Below, piece after piece: positions 12,136 to 27,100 of a stretch of DNA of 64,000 nucleotides. This stretch comes from Siphonodentalium dalli. Lineage: Eukaryota > Mollusca > Scaphopoda > Gadilida > Siphonodentaliidae. The translations under genes were made by a program, and so were the position numbers. Every line of letters begins with the position of its first letter. Positions within the stretch are counted from its first letter, which is position 1. Where the stretch lies: contig CP136068.1 in assembly GCA_032622095.1 (NCBI GenBank), positions 151,675,151-151,739,150 on the forward strand, in the 5' to 3' direction. The notes below the pieces were generated by a model. The model worked only from the letters and a program-made list of their open reading frames with translations. It was not told the origin of the DNA and made no database searches.

Positions 12136-15100
12136 CTGAAATTACAGTATAACGTGAGGATATACACTGTGTCTTAAAAACTTTTACCCTAGAAGTATTT
12201 CGACGTACGTTCCGTTGAATTACAGTATAACATCAAGAAATACTATCTGTCTTAAAACTTTATCCCAAGAGGTGATTTGGACGTATATTCCCTGGAATTA
12301 CAGTATGACGTGAAGAATTACACTTTAATCCTAGAAGTAATTTCGACGTACGTTCAGTTGAATTACAGTATAACATAAAAAATACACTCTGTCCTAAAAC
12401 GTTAACCCTATAAGTAATTTCGACGTACATTCCTGTAATTGCAGTATAACGTGAATAAATACACTGTGTCTTAAAACTTTAACCTTGGAAGTAATTTCGA
12501 CGGATATTCCATTGAATTACAGTATAACGTTAGGAAATACACTCTGTCTTAAAACTTCAACCCTAGAAGTAATTTCGACCCATGGAATTATAGTATAACG
12601 TGAAGCAATACACTCTGTCTCAAAATTCAACTCTGGAAGTAGTTTCCACGTACATTCCCTGACGTTACAGTATACCGTGAAGAAATACACTGTGACTTAA
12701 ATTTTTAACCCTATAAGTAATTTCGACGTACATTCCCTGGAATTGCAGTATGACCTGAGTAAAAGTTTAATCTTAGAAGTAATTTCGACGTACATTTCCT
12801 GGCACTACGCGAAGAAATACACTGTGACTTAAACCATTAGCCCTAAAAGTAATATCCACGTACATTTCCAGTATTTATAACGTGAACATCTACACTTTGT
12901 CCTGTAGCTATAATTCCAGATACAATTTGTCGCACCCTGCGTGTCGTGGCCTCTGCCAAAATGGGACTAAGGATTCCCCATGGCAGCCAGTGGTGGAATG
13001 CTTTACGCACTCAAGTTGAAACGGTCGGACGCGCACATATATGTGTTGCGAATTGTTTTATGTCGAAAATGGGGGATAACTAAAAAAAAGCGGAATAGAC
13101 CTCACAATTGCAGGTGCACACTCCCCATGATACTAAATATATGTGCTAAGTTTCAAAATCAAATGTCTGAAACTGTAGGAATACAAGCTCGGACAAACTA
13201 ATGCCTCTTGAGAAAATGTTCAAGTCGAAAACGGGGGATAACTCCACACAAAATAGTCGGACGGGCATCACAATCGCAGGTATGCAGGTTCCTAGGTACT
13301 AGATATATGTAGCAAGTTTTAAAAAACTGTATAAATAAAAGCTAGGACCGCACCGACCGCACCCGTCCGCACCTCCATCAGGGGTCCTTGTGTGATGGGG
13401 TTTGCACTATCGTGCAGAATATTATATCATGCAGCGAATACCCCTATACCAGCGACTTGTCCGATCCCCATGGATGCATAGGGGTATTCGCTGCATGATA
13501 TAATGTCCATTTCCGTGGTCAGGCAGCCAGGGGGAGGTGCGGTCGGTGCCTTTTTTTATTTTGCGTACCTGACGGAACCGGCCGCGAGTTAAGGGTTAAG
13601 AGTGCCATGTCCACTCGAGCTATCGACTTGGGGATTGGAATTTTGGTATATACAAGTCTATTCTGCACGATAGTGCAAACCCCATCACGCTCGGACCCCG
13701 GGTAGAGGTGCGGTCGGGTGCGGTCGTGTGCGGTCGTGCGGACTTGTGTGGTCGGCTTTTAGTAGGACCGATGGTAGCTATTTATTGATGTAGCTGTTCG
13801 GAAAACTGCAAAATCCCGACGATGTTAATATGTGACCCGCCATATCAAATCCAGTCGTAAGTCGGGATTTGTTTTACCCTGTGCCAATGCATTCTCTTAT
13901 ATATGCGAGTCGACCATAGGTCGCCTCGCATATATAAGAGAATGCATTGGCATAACAATTTTTTATCATTTTTTTTTAAATAAATGTTTCTTACAATTTT
14001 AGGACATAAAATTAAAAAAAACATCCATTACCCTGCAGGGAGCCCCACACATATATAGAAGCATATATAAGAGTGTCGTCTGCGCATGTTTGTCTGGGGC
14101 TCTGTATGGGTGAAATTATAAAATTGTTAAAGAATACAAGAACAAATTATTAAAATTGTAAAAAATTGTTAGGCCAATGCATTCTCTTATATATGCGAGG
14201 CGACCTATGGTCGACTCGCATATATAAGAGAATGCATTGGCACAGGGTAAAAAAAATCCAGACTTACGACTGGATCTGATATGTCGGGTCACATATAGAA
14301 GAAAATCACTCATTGTTTTACATAAGACTTTTTTTATTCTCGGCGTCAGTCGGCGAGCCATCTGTATCTGAGCATCATTACAGCAGCGAGCTGCTCGGTT
14401 TTGGGGATGAATGGAGTTTCCTATAACGCTGCATCTTTTTGTTATTCTATATGAATTGTCTGTCTTAGGAAAAAACAAAAACTCCTTTGACGGGCTGATA
14501 AAATACCCACTTACGGAGTTCCCTATAGTAAAGAAATAACACAGCATCGTGTTCCAAGTATACCAGGCTGAATTAGTGGTTGTCACCACATTGAAACGTG
14601 TGCGAATGTCGGTATATGTAGGATTATCGTTGGGTGTATTGCTCACTCATCCATCAAACCCTTTGTCGGCATGCTAAGTTCCATACAGAAGAAACTGGTC
14701 TGGAAGATATTAGTGAAAAACTGTCAAATTTTCCACTTACCGTTGCCATTTTGACAGCCATCTTGAACTGGGCGTTCCAATTTACCCTAAAATGTGCCAT
14801 TATATCTCGTATAATCACACTTACTGTATATGCCTAATTTTAAATAGCGGATTCCATGGTAAGATTAATTGTGACAAATAAGAAATTATATAACTACGAA
14901 ACGCTCTTTAAATTTGGAAAACCCATTAGAAGAGGGGTTAAAGTGAAATTTCAGCGTAGCGCCATATCTAATATGAATTAGCATGTGAATATGTACATAT
15001 GTGCAAAATTGTATGCTTTAGTCAAGAAGTGAACAATTCTTTTACTAATCTACTCCACTATTCAATGTATATAAAAGTCGCATATGGGTATTTTATTTAA

Positions 15101-18100
15101 TTATATTCGCATTTGATCTCGAGGCGTGACATATATGCGATACACGTATGCTTAAGCTGGTACTTAAGCATTCATGTGCCGATTTACTCTACATGTGCAA
15201 GGACCTATAGACAAAAGCTTTTATCGGAAATTTTGTTTTAATTTATCTCGCATCTGCTGATGTATTATATTCATGTTATGCGAATCATCTCTTATATTGT
15301 GTTATCTCCTCCGATGGTTTTGATCGAAATGGGTTGCATATCTGTGACAAGGTTCAAACCCCGTTTTGGTTTCGTGTGAAAGCAACAGTTTTAAGATTGT
15401 TCAATGTTTTTTTTATATTGAGTTATGAATAAATAATCATAGCCATAGTATAGCTCCACATAATTCGAGCATATTCATCTGTGTTTTGTGAATATATTCA
15501 TCGGGACATCTCTTATCACCAGTCGTTACCGCCCGTTCGCTTCACTGTTCCTTTCTCATTGAGACTTGTTAGAAGATAGCGCAACTTGCTCTTGAGATCG
15601 TCGATGGAGACGTACATTCCCTGAAATTACAGTATAACGTGAGGATATACACTGTGTCTTAAAAACTTTTACCCTAGAAGTATTTCGACGTATGTTCCGT
15701 TGAATTACAGTATAACATCAAGAAATACTATCTGTCTTAAAACTTTATCCCTAGAGGTGATTTGGACGTATATTCCCTGGAATTACAGTATGACGTGAAG
15801 AATTACACTTTAATCCTAGAAGTAATTTCGACGTACGTTCAGTTGAATTACAGTATAACATAAAAAATACACTCTGTCCTAAAACGTTAACCCTATAAGT
15901 AATTTCGACGTACATTCCTGTAATTGCAGTATAACGTGAATAAATACACTGTGTCTTAAAACTTTAACCTTGGAAGTAATTTCGACGGATATTCCATTGA
16001 ATTACAGTATAACGTTAGGAAATACACTCTGTCTTAAAACTTCAACCCTAGAAGTAATTTCGACCCATGGAATTATAGTATAACGTGAAGCAATACACTC
16101 TGTCTCAAAATTCAACTCTGGAAGTAGTTTCCACGTACATTCCCTGACGTTACAGTATACCGTGAAGAAATACACTGTGACTTAAATTGTTAACCCTATA
16201 AGTAATTTCGACGTACATTCCCTGGAATTGCAGTATGACCTGAGTAAATACACTCTGTCTTAAAAGTTTAATCTTAGAAGTAATTTCGACGTACATTTCC
16301 TGGCACTACGCGAAGAAATACACTGTGACTTAAACCATTAACCCTAGAAGTAATATCCACGTACATTTCCAGTATTTATAACGTGAACATCTACTCTTTG
16401 TCCTGTAGCTATAATTCCAGATACAATTTGTCGCACCCTGCGTGTCGTGGCCTCTGCCAAAATGGGACTAAGGATCCCCCATGGCAGCCAGTGGTGGAAT
16501 TTTATGTCGAAAATGGGGGATAACTAAAAAAAAAGCGGAATAGACCTCACAATTGCAGGTGCACACTCCCCATGATACTAAATATATGTGCTAAGTTTCA
16601 AAATCAAATGTCTGAAACTGTAGGAATACAAGCTCGGACAAACTAATGCCTCTTGAGAAAATGTTCAAGTCGAAAACGGGGGATAACTCCACACAAAATA
16701 GTCGGACGGGCATCACAATCGCAGGTATGCAGGTTCCTAGGTACTAGATATATGTAGCAAGTTTTAAAAAACTGTATAAATAAAAGCTAGGACCGCACCG
16801 ACCGCACCCGTCCGCACCTCCATCAGGGGTCCTTGTGTGATGGGGTTTGCACTATCGTGCAGAATATTATATCATGCAGCGAATACCCCTATACCAGCGA
16901 CTTGTCCGATCCCCATGGATGCATAGGGGTATTCGCTGCATGATATAATGTCCATTTCCGTGGTCAGGCAGCCAGGGGGAGGTGCGGTCGGTGCCTTTTT
17001 GGATTTTGCGTACCTGACGGAACCGGCCGCGACTTAAGGGTTAAGAGTGCCATGTCCACTCGAGCTATCGACTTGGGGATTGGAATTTTGGTATATACAG
17101 GTCTATTCTGCACGATAGTGCAAACCCCATCACGCTCGGACCCCTGGTAGAGGTGCGGTCGGGTGCGGTCGGGTGCGGTCGGGTGCGGTCGTGTGCGGTC
17201 GTGCGGACTTGTGTGGTCGGCTTTTAGTAGGACCGATGGTAGCTATTTATTGATGTAGCTGTTCGGAAAACTGCAAAATCCCGACGATGTTAATATGTGA
17301 CCCGCCATATCAAATCCAGTCGTAAGTCGGGATTTGTTTTACCCTGTGCCAATGCATTCTCTTATATATGCGAGTCGACCATAGGTCGCCTCGCATATAT
17401 AAGAGAATGCATTGGCATAACAATTTTTTATCATTTTTTTTAAATAAATGTTTCTTACAATTTTAGGACATAAAATTAAAAAAAACATCCATTACCCTGC
17501 AGGGAGCCCCACACATATATAGAAGCATATATAAGAGTGTCGTCTGCGCATGTTTGTCTGGGGCTCTGTATGGGTGAAATTATAAAATTGTTAAAGAATA
17601 CAAGAACAAATTATTAAAATTGTAAAAAATTGTTAGGCCAATGCATTCTCTTATATATGCGAGGCGACCTATGGTCGACTCGCATATATAAGAGAATGCA
17701 TTGGCACAGGGTAAAAAAATCCAGACTTACGACTGGATTTGATATGTCGGGTCACATATAGAAGAAAATCACTCATTGTTTTACATAAGACTTTTGTTGG
17801 TTACAATTCATTTGTAAACTGTTTCAAGCCAAAATGAATTGTAACTGACAAAACACTTAAATAAAACATGTTAGATATAATGACCAGCTTAGCGCGGGGA
17901 ATAAGCTCTGTCTTGCAGCTTGGTATCGTATAGTTCGCTTACGATGAATGTCGCAGAAATGCGTTTACGACCTGGGCCCTGTACTATCTATTCCTAACAG
18001 TCGTGTTTTGAGTTGCGGAGAATGTTCCTCGGTAATTTCCTATTCTTGTAAAGCGAGACTCGAGCAACTGTATTCTTGTAAATGGCTTGCATTGTTTATT

Positions 18101-21100
18101 GTAATTTAACAATAGTCGATTACCATTTAAAGGCACGTGCGGCCTTAATTGTCGAAAATATTCATATTTGTCCCAAACACCGTAAACAGAAAAACATTAA
18201 AACGCATACAGTTCAGTTCATATATACCATGACCATCGCATAAACAGCATGTTATCATACAGATTTACTATATTTTACCTAAGCAAGAGCCTGATTGTGT
18301 TACAGAAGACAGCACAATGCTGCTGGCTAATCACACACAAATGGCATAAACGCTCTTTATTCGTTCCATATCATGAATTCACCCACAAAGAACGCTCTTT
18401 ATGTTTACCATCATAATATAAACAAACACCAGAAAAGTAACTTTTTATGCTGTTGTTTACATAACAATGGTCAAACATATGACCATAACATACTGTTGAT
18501 GCGATATTTCTTATTTGTATACGGACAAAGTCTGTCTACATTTTGATGTTCTTTCTGTTTGTGGCGGTTTTTGACGGGTGGATATATCGCCAAGGCCAAC
18601 CGTGTCTTTAATTGTTCACACCAAACATCGTAGTGAACTGACCTATGTGATATTCTCGGCGTCAGTCGGCGAGCCATCTGTAACTGAGCACCATTACAGC
18701 AGCGAGCTGCTCGGTTTTGGGGATGAATGGAGTTTCCTAACGCTGCATCTTTTTGTTATTCTATATGAATTGTCTGTCTTAGGAAAAAACAAAAACTCCT
18801 TTGACGGGCTGATAAAATACCCACTTACGGAGTTCCCTATATAGTAAAGAAATAACACAGCATCGTGTTCCAAGTATACCAGGCTGAATTAGTGGTTGTC
18901 ACCACATTGAAACGTGTGCGAATGTCGGTATATGTAGGATTATCGTTGGGTGTATTGCGCACTCATCCATCAAACCCTTTGTCGGCATGCTAAATTTCAT
19001 GGGGCCAAAAAATGTCATATCATGTGATGTTGGGTTCAAATTATACATGGGCGTATATAGCTATATTTTGGGATAGGGTTCATAAACAGAGATAAGTTGC
19101 CTTTAATAAATACATGGCTTCCAGAGACATGTTGCGACAGGGGCGATTCTCACCAAAATACTCAACAATTGGGAATTTCATGCCGGGTCGTATCGATGTG
19201 GGGTTGGGGGCATCGCCATAATCTTCGTTCCAAAGTTCATGATGATCCCACATGTAATTGAATTATGGAGTTAAATGGCAATTAGTTGAGATGTTTCGAT
19301 CGGTTGGAGTTGTTGGGTTGGAGATTTCTAACAGTTGGAAATCTTGAGAATTTCAACCGAATGGGGTGCAAACATATAGGTTCCCGGACTCGGAAATATT
19401 ATCTGGTTCAAGGGATGGAGGTGAACTCGGATAGCCGAGACCCTATACATGAACATTACCGCGATTCCATTAACATGCCAGAAAAATGGCACTGAGTTTG
19501 AAATTTAAGACTGGAGAATAGGTTGTAATCATTCCAATAAGTTAAATTGTACAAATAATATAACTGCAAATAGTACTTTATACCACAGGTATGATGTTTT
19601 TCTACATTCAGTCTAATTTCCCTTCTCCATAAACAAAAAGTAACACCAACCCTTTGGGGAAGGAAAATATACTTGAATTATATATTTGCACCCTTTCCAG
19701 TTGGAAATATTTTGTTCAGTCTGTTATCTCCGGCAATTCACTTTTTTTTTTCAATAACGTTTTACATGTATCTGAATCGTGTGTATTCGACATTCAGTTA
19801 AAAGTTTCCCTGTTCAATTTGACATCATATAACCACCACATGTAGGTTTTTTTCTGTCCTTGGGGTTTATTTTTGGTCGCTCTATCCGTCTCTCTCCCTT
19901 TTTTGTTCGTATAAACATCACTAAATATATTTGATCATGTACCATGTAAATACCAGAAAAGCCAGGAAAAGCTGTATAATTTTATATAGTCTTACATGCG
20001 TGTACAAAATAACCCAATTATCGGAAACTAGTCACATAGATGTACCTTAATACATCAACTAAACCACTCGCCAACTGATTCAAATAGGCATTACTATATC
20101 CATTCCCGTATAGCATTAGAGTAATTTATCTTTACCCGTTAACCCTTTACCCAACAGAACGGCCCTGTGCCAATGCATTCTCTTATATATGCGAGTCGAC
20201 CATAGGTCGCCTCGCATATATAAGAGAATGCATTGGCTTAACACATTAAAAATTATAAAATTGTTAAAGAATGTAAGAAAAAATGGTAAAAAGTGTTAAA
20301 AAAAAGATTTTTTTTAGGCCAATGCATTCTCTTATATATGCGAGGCGACCTATGGTCGACTCGCATATATAAGAGAATGCATTGGCACAGGGCATAACTG
20401 TAACTATCACAATGTGGTCAAGGAGCCGGTTCCAATGATATCCATATTTGTATGGTTCTATTGAGACAGACCGAAGATATTTTAGGCTGTTGAAGCTTTA
20501 TTTGGCCGGTTTTGGCCGGTTTGTTGGGTAAAGGGTTAACAAGAGTTCGCCTTCATCCACATCAAACGGAGATCTATATTACTGGATTTTATCTGCTCTT
20601 GCAATTGACGGGAAATCGCACACAGTATTAAATTGCTGGTATCCATAGCATTCAGTACGTTCTCCGCAACTTAACACACGGCTGTTAGGAATCTCTGGTA
20701 CAGGGCCCTGAGCTGTTTTGTTTTACCCATCGCAGAGAAATATAGGATATATAGAATATACGCATAGTGTTTCTGAATAACAAATTTAATCCACGAGTGG
20801 GATTGGCGATTTACACCACAAGCTTCAGCGTTCAGCGTTCAAATTGTATGGCGAAAGTTTTATCCACTCTGCGAAGTTTATGCCACGATCTTTACAATGC
20901 GATGGATAAACACTTTTCCGTTCAAATTGTATGGAGAAAGGTTAATCCACTCTGCGAAGTTTAATCAACAGCAGGCACGTTTAATCGACAGGTGTTGATT
21001 AAATGTAAAATTTAAACATATGGCTTTATTTATATAGTAAGATAGGCGATCGTGGTATAAATCGTCTTCTAAGTTACACTACCGGACGTGGTCCACATTT

Positions 21101-24100
21101 GGGCTTTATTATATGATCATAAGTTTCTTTCCCAATTCCTATGTTAAAACGTAACGAAAAAATCGAGATATCTAACGATGTTCACCTCATTAATCAAACA
21201 AGACAGGGGGGCCGGAAAAAAAACTGCGGGACACAACGTACCGGGGGATGGGGGGTACCTAGGCGTAAAAAAATTACACGTAAATTTTTTCCTTATTCAT
21301 TTAGGGGGAGGGGGGGTGTCGGAAAAAATTTGCATGTAATTTTTTTCAAAATATGTATTTTCAGACTCACAACTTCAATTTTCTCTCATTTTATAGAATA
21401 TGGATTAACCTTAATATCCAAATCATATATACATGAGTAGTACAATCCACCTAAAACAATTTTGGATAACCACTGTCTTGGATTACATGTGATATTGACC
21501 CCATTAACCCTCTTAATAATGCCGACTATGTCAGTGTCTACCAGTTGAATGCAGAATTCTACCCTGCGATCGCTTATCTGGCAAATTTTTACTGCAGAAC
21601 TATCCCATGTATTAAACAATTTCTCCTCCAATGGTATCAGAAAACAGTTATATGCTGGTATCTCACTCATCTCATTTGCATCTTTTTCAAAGTCGAGGTA
21701 ATGACTAGTTGTCATTTTTTAAAGTGCATACAAAGCGTTGCGATCACCAATATACATGTTTGTACATGTCAAGACATCACGAGGTACAAATCTCCGTTCT
21801 ACTGGTAGACAATAACCATTTTAGTCATAATAATCTAAACTAAGTTACCAAGCACCTTCTCGTGAATTGTATGCTCCGGTGTTTTTTTCGGTTTCCGGTC
21901 AAACCGAGTTGTTGTCCGGCTGGGGTAGATTTGATTTTTCTGGGGGGGGGGGGCAGATGGTCAGTGGAAAAAAAACTGCAGTTTTTGCTGTTTTGGGGGG
22001 GGGTACCCAAACCGAAGAAAACAGTTTTGTCCACCCTGTGTCTGCAGTTTTTTTCCGCTCCCCCCCCCCCCCCCCTGAACAAGAGATTAATAACAGTTCT
22101 GATTGACGTCAGATACTTCAGGGATTAACATAACTTATTATCAGACCTGAAAATAGATAGGATTTTCCCAGCGACGTTCAACGTCACAACGTCTTGTTCA
22201 ATCAAAGTGTGTTCATATAATAAAACAGTTATCCCATTGCTTCTTGGTTGACACGAGGAATTGTCAGCCCTTGGAAGTCAATATTCACCTCGGACTTCGG
22301 CCTTGTGAATATTGCCTTCCTCGGGTTGACAATTCCTCGTGTCAACCAAGAAGCAATGGGATAATTGTATAATATCGGACGTGTGGCTCAAATATAATAT
22401 ACTTGCGAACATCAGAGTTGCAGAAATGAGACAGCCATTGGGTATCATACATAATTACACACCATAAATTAATTCACAAATTAAAAGCAACTACATGTAT
22501 CAGCGTCTGCATGATGACATAACTAACCTGTAGGAGGCGTTCTCCGCCGTTAAGTTTGAATTCCTCTCGTCCGTGCGTCAACCGTCGGTTGTTCATACAT
22601 ATCGCATCGCCTGGCCTCAGTCTATACAACTTCTATAATTTAAAACACAAATTACATAGATCTACTAAAGTGCTGGGTTTACGGTGTCATAGACCACATT
22701 TATATAGTTATGTTCTATTGAGCATAAAGTAGTGTTTACCCATTAAATGCATTGATTCAATTAATATGCAATTCTGCATCTGATAAAAACCGCCTGGCGG
22801 TTTGCGATCCAAAATACACCTAATAATGTTCGATATTGAATTTTCCGCTATCGCAATACGTCCCTAAATAATTGAACTACATTTATATGAGCATTATATC
22901 TCACAGAAAAATGCATTGAAATTTAAAAACAAATACAACTTTGAACAATGTTTGGGTCCCAAACAAAACCATCCATTTGCAAAGAGCGTTCCATGTTAGT
23001 CTATTCCTGATATGGCAGAAATAAAGAGCGTTATTTCACTTCTGTGCGAATATTGAAATCACATGCATGTGGTGATATCATCTGATATTATGAGCTCCGA
23101 AAATCCTCATCTAACGTCCAGATTTTAAAGATTTCCGAAAAGCGTCCTCTAATTCATGTGGTGAGGATTATGCTTTGTCTAATACTGTTATCCATCTATA
23201 CCCGTCCAGAATCATTCGCGGTGAGTTTCCGCTTACATGTAACAACACACGATGTTGTGCAAAATAGCACATCAATCGACAAGAACCTCAACCTGTTATA
23301 TTTACACACTAAGTGTTGTCATCACTAAATCCAGCATTCTGATTGGTCGGCGCCCACGTGGCTAGTTGCAGTTATTTCTCGGTGAATGCGTAACGCCTCA
23401 TAACACCAAGCTAATAACACCATCGATACGTCATTAGGTTTGGAAAGACGAACGCGTAATGCTTTGGGCGCATTTTGACTCGCGCAGGATTGACTTAATA
23501 CATCATCGGGTTTCAACATGAAGAGAAATTGTTCCTATTAACTTTTGCCAAGGGTGCTATTGGGTATTTTGGGCTGATCTTGTCACGATACACTTTTCGA
23601 TTTAAATATATTTACAAAAGCGGCTTTTTCGCTAAATGTATATAAATATAAGGATTAACTGTCATGTGGACTATTTTTATGGAGATGTAACGGTGAGGTA
23701 AGTGGACATAACTTGTATGTAAAACCCTTCGGGTTATGTAGCGTATTAGTAAGAAATAGCATTGCTCAATATGCTGCTTGGAATAATGCACCATTACGGC
23801 ATTAGCGGACTACTTACCCTCAAAGGACTCTCAACTACCGCTTTAGCAAACATATATGACGCCCTGTAGTACTCCGGAACCAGTTTCTTTAAAGAAAAAT
23901 AGTCCATGATAACGGCTGATAGTGTCACATTTAAGTTCACATAGAGCCTAATTCAGATTTAACTAATGCTTATGTGGGCTTATCTGTGTGTTTGAAATAT
24001 GTTTCATGTGGGCTTATTTTCGTGAGAACAGGCTGGATAAACAATATTATCGCCGACTTGGACAGTGGTTAAACTTGAAACAGCCAACGTCTATATTGTT

Positions 24101-27100
24101 TCCAAACTTGACAGCTTAACCCTTTACCCAACAGAAGGGCCCTGTGCCAATGCATTCTCTTATATATGCGAGTCGACCATAGGTCGCCTCGCATATATAA
24201 GAGGATGCATTGGCTTAACACATTAAAAATTATAAAATTGTTAAAGAATGTAAGAAAAAATGGTAAAAAGTGTTAAAAAAAGATTTTGTTTAGGCCAATG
24301 CATTCTCTTATATATGCGAGGCGACATATGGTCGACTCGCATATATAAGAGAATGCATTGGCACAGGGCATAACTGTAACCATCACAATGTGGTCAATGA
24401 GCCGGTTCCAATGATATCCATATTTGTATGGTTTTATTGAGACAGACCCAAGATAATTTAGGCTGTTGCAGCTTTATTTGGCCGTTTTTGGCCGGTTTGT
24501 TGGGTAAAGGGTTAAAGATCATCGATATGTAACATGCTGTTGAATGGCGCGTGTGGAAACATATATCACGACAAGTCTGCAGCTTATATATCATCGATAT
24601 GAATCGCGTATATGGAAACATATATCCTGACATGTATACGGAAACATATCCTGACATGTATATGGAAACATATATCCCGACAAGTCTGCGGCTTATATAT
24701 CATCGATATGAATCGCGTATATGGAAACATATATCCTGACATGTATACGGAAACATATCCTGACATGTATATGGAAACATATATCCTGACATGTATATGG
24801 AAACATATATCCTGACATGTATACGGAAACATATCCTGACATGTATATGGAAACATATATCACGACAAGTCTGCGGCTTATATATCATCGATATGAATCG
24901 CGTATATGGAAACATATATCACGACAAGTCTGCGGCTTATATATCATCGATATGAATCGCGTATATGGAAACATATATCCTGACATGTATACGGAAACAT
25001 ATCCTGACATGTATATGGAAACATATATCCTGACATGTATATGGAAACATATATCCTGACATGTATATGGAAACATATATCCTGACATGTATACGGAAAC
25101 ATATCCTGACATGTATATGGAAACATATATCCTGACATGTATATGGAAATATATATCCTGACATGTATATGGAAACATATATCCTGACATGTATATGGAA
25201 ACATATATCCTGACATGTATATGGAAACATATATCCTGACATGTATATGAAAACATACATCCTGACATGTATGCAACTTTCTTCAGGCTGATTGATAGCA
25301 CGCATGATAATATTATATAGATACTCGAAAACTAAGACGACCTTATCCGTACGGCTATGTCCATAACCGAATAACCTGGAAATACACACACTCTGGGTAT
25401 CATTTTTTTGTACTTTACCCTTTATGTTACACATGCATCAAGACATGGCGTGCATGTATAGCTACATTGCATGTCTGCTTGGTTGATAATTAATGACTGA
25501 CTGGAAGATTCATTTGGGGTCATTGGCAATCAAACAAATTATGTGACTCCCGAACTTTTTTTAATTACTCTACCGTTCAAACCCCAATGACCCTAATGGA
25601 CCTTCCAGTCATTCCTTATACTCACATACCATTACATTCGCTGACATCACTGCAAATACAAATATTCTGAAATATTTGTATTATTTTTACCAGATTAAAA
25701 AGAGTTAATTCATATCGCAGCGCAAATGAGCCCAAAATAACATTAGAATTTCAATTAAATGGCAATATAAATTTCCTTAACTTTTTTACCGGCGTCAAAA
25801 AAGTTTATTGGAAAACCCGACAACTGGAGTTGGTTAGAAGGTACATTATCTATTGCTTTTTTATTAAGTGTACACTTTAGTTATTGCTTGAAGAACATCG
25901 GAAACGTTTGTGTAAACCGTATGGTGATTTGTACTGATTGTAACGGGCGCTAATTGTGTGAATGTAGAGGGTGTGTGATTATATGCATTATAACCATTTC
26001 CATACCAGTGTGATCTTGAATATGTTCGCACATGCGTAGGTACATACCTCGTCAACTCGAAGTGGACCCAAAAGGCCAGGATGCCAGTTTACGCAGATAA
26101 CCTGTGAAATAATTCGATAATTATATAAACATATGACACTTTCAAAATCATAATGGTTTTGTGTTCTGCAGAAATTGGACAGCGAACGAAAATTCGACTA
26201 GATTATTGATGGCTTCCCCATTTCATCCATGCATGTGACCGATCTGAAACATGCTGTATATATATGTACTAAAACATGTCAACACTGACAATAAATGTTT
26301 AGTTTGAACCCATTCTTTTATGACGGGGGCTGCGCTGGAGCGACATTAAATATAATGTACCAGTGCATTCTCTTATATATGACCCGCCATATCAAATCCA
26401 GTCGTAAGTCGGGATTTTTTTTACCCTGTGCCAATGCATTCTCTTATATATGCGAGTCGACCATAGGTCGCCTCGCATATATAAGAGAATGCATTGGCCT
26501 AACAATTTTTTACAAATATTTTAATAATTTTTTCTTGTATTCTTTAACAATTTTATAATTTCACCCATACAGAGCCCCAGACAAACATGAGCAGACGACA
26601 CTCTTATATATGCTTCTATATATGTGTGGGGCTCCCTGCAGGGTAATGGATGTTTTTTATTTAATGTCCTAAAAATTGTAAGAAACATTTATTTAAAAAA
26701 AATGATAAAAATTGTTAGGACAATGCATTCTCTTATATATGCGAGGCGACCTATGGTCGACTTTCATATATAAGAGAATGCATTGGCACAGGGTAAAATA
26801 AATCCCGACTTACGACTGGATTTGATATGGCGGGTCACATATATGCGAGTCTCCCATAGGGAGCGTCGCATATATAACATTACTAGCAGGGTTACCCGGC
26901 AAATATAGATATAGATGCACTGGCTTAGAAGGTCAAAGTAAATATTGATAGGCCTATTCATTCTCTTATTTATGTGTGGCCCCCTACTGCCGACTCGAAT
27001 ATATAAGATAATGCATTGGCAAAGGCTTATCGGAAAAAAATCCGGAAGATCCATTCATGGGAGGGTTAAACATACGGTTGGCCTTGGCGGGGGGTATACT

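Larger units (their letters stand above)
11192..14676. repeat. tandem segmental duplication, unit A
   Basis: The 3485-bp unit holds the distal terminal exon, its 3' UTR, a minisatellite, a hairpin MITE, a family-S MITE and a 340-bp tail block. Base identity with unit B is very high, with a few scattered substitutions. Differences are a 22-bp loss in the minisatellite, about 58 bp near 12997-13055 absent from B, two fewer 10-bp GC units, and lack of the 855-bp block present in B. The junction with B at about 14677 falls at the shared sequence GTTCCATA. Confidence 0.93.
14677..18992. repeat. tandem segmental duplication, unit B
   Basis: Second unit of the tandem pair. It matches unit A through 17795, then carries an extra 855 bp (17796-18650, including a family-T MITE), then rejoins the match for the tail block 18651-18992. 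The sequence departs from A after GGCATGCTAA. Confidence 0.92.
17962..20715. repeat. short inverted pair
   Basis: GGGCCCTGTACTATCTATTCC with CTAACAGTCGTG and CGGAGAATG (17975-18030) reappears inverted at about 20656-20715. It flanks the right end of the tandem duplication. Confidence 0.55.

Noticed and set aside
12980-13201. 73-codon frame in duplication unit A
   Set aside because: Broken in unit B by a ~58-bp difference, and lies in repeat DNA.
14116-14646. 176-codon minus-strand frame
   Set aside because: It runs across a family-S MITE and the duplicated tail block, and its counterpart in the other duplication unit is not kept.
24394-25434. Many overlapping frames of 60-165 codons
   Set aside because: All come from the 26-bp satellite (repeats of MSGYMFPYTCQDICFHI type) and have no independent support.
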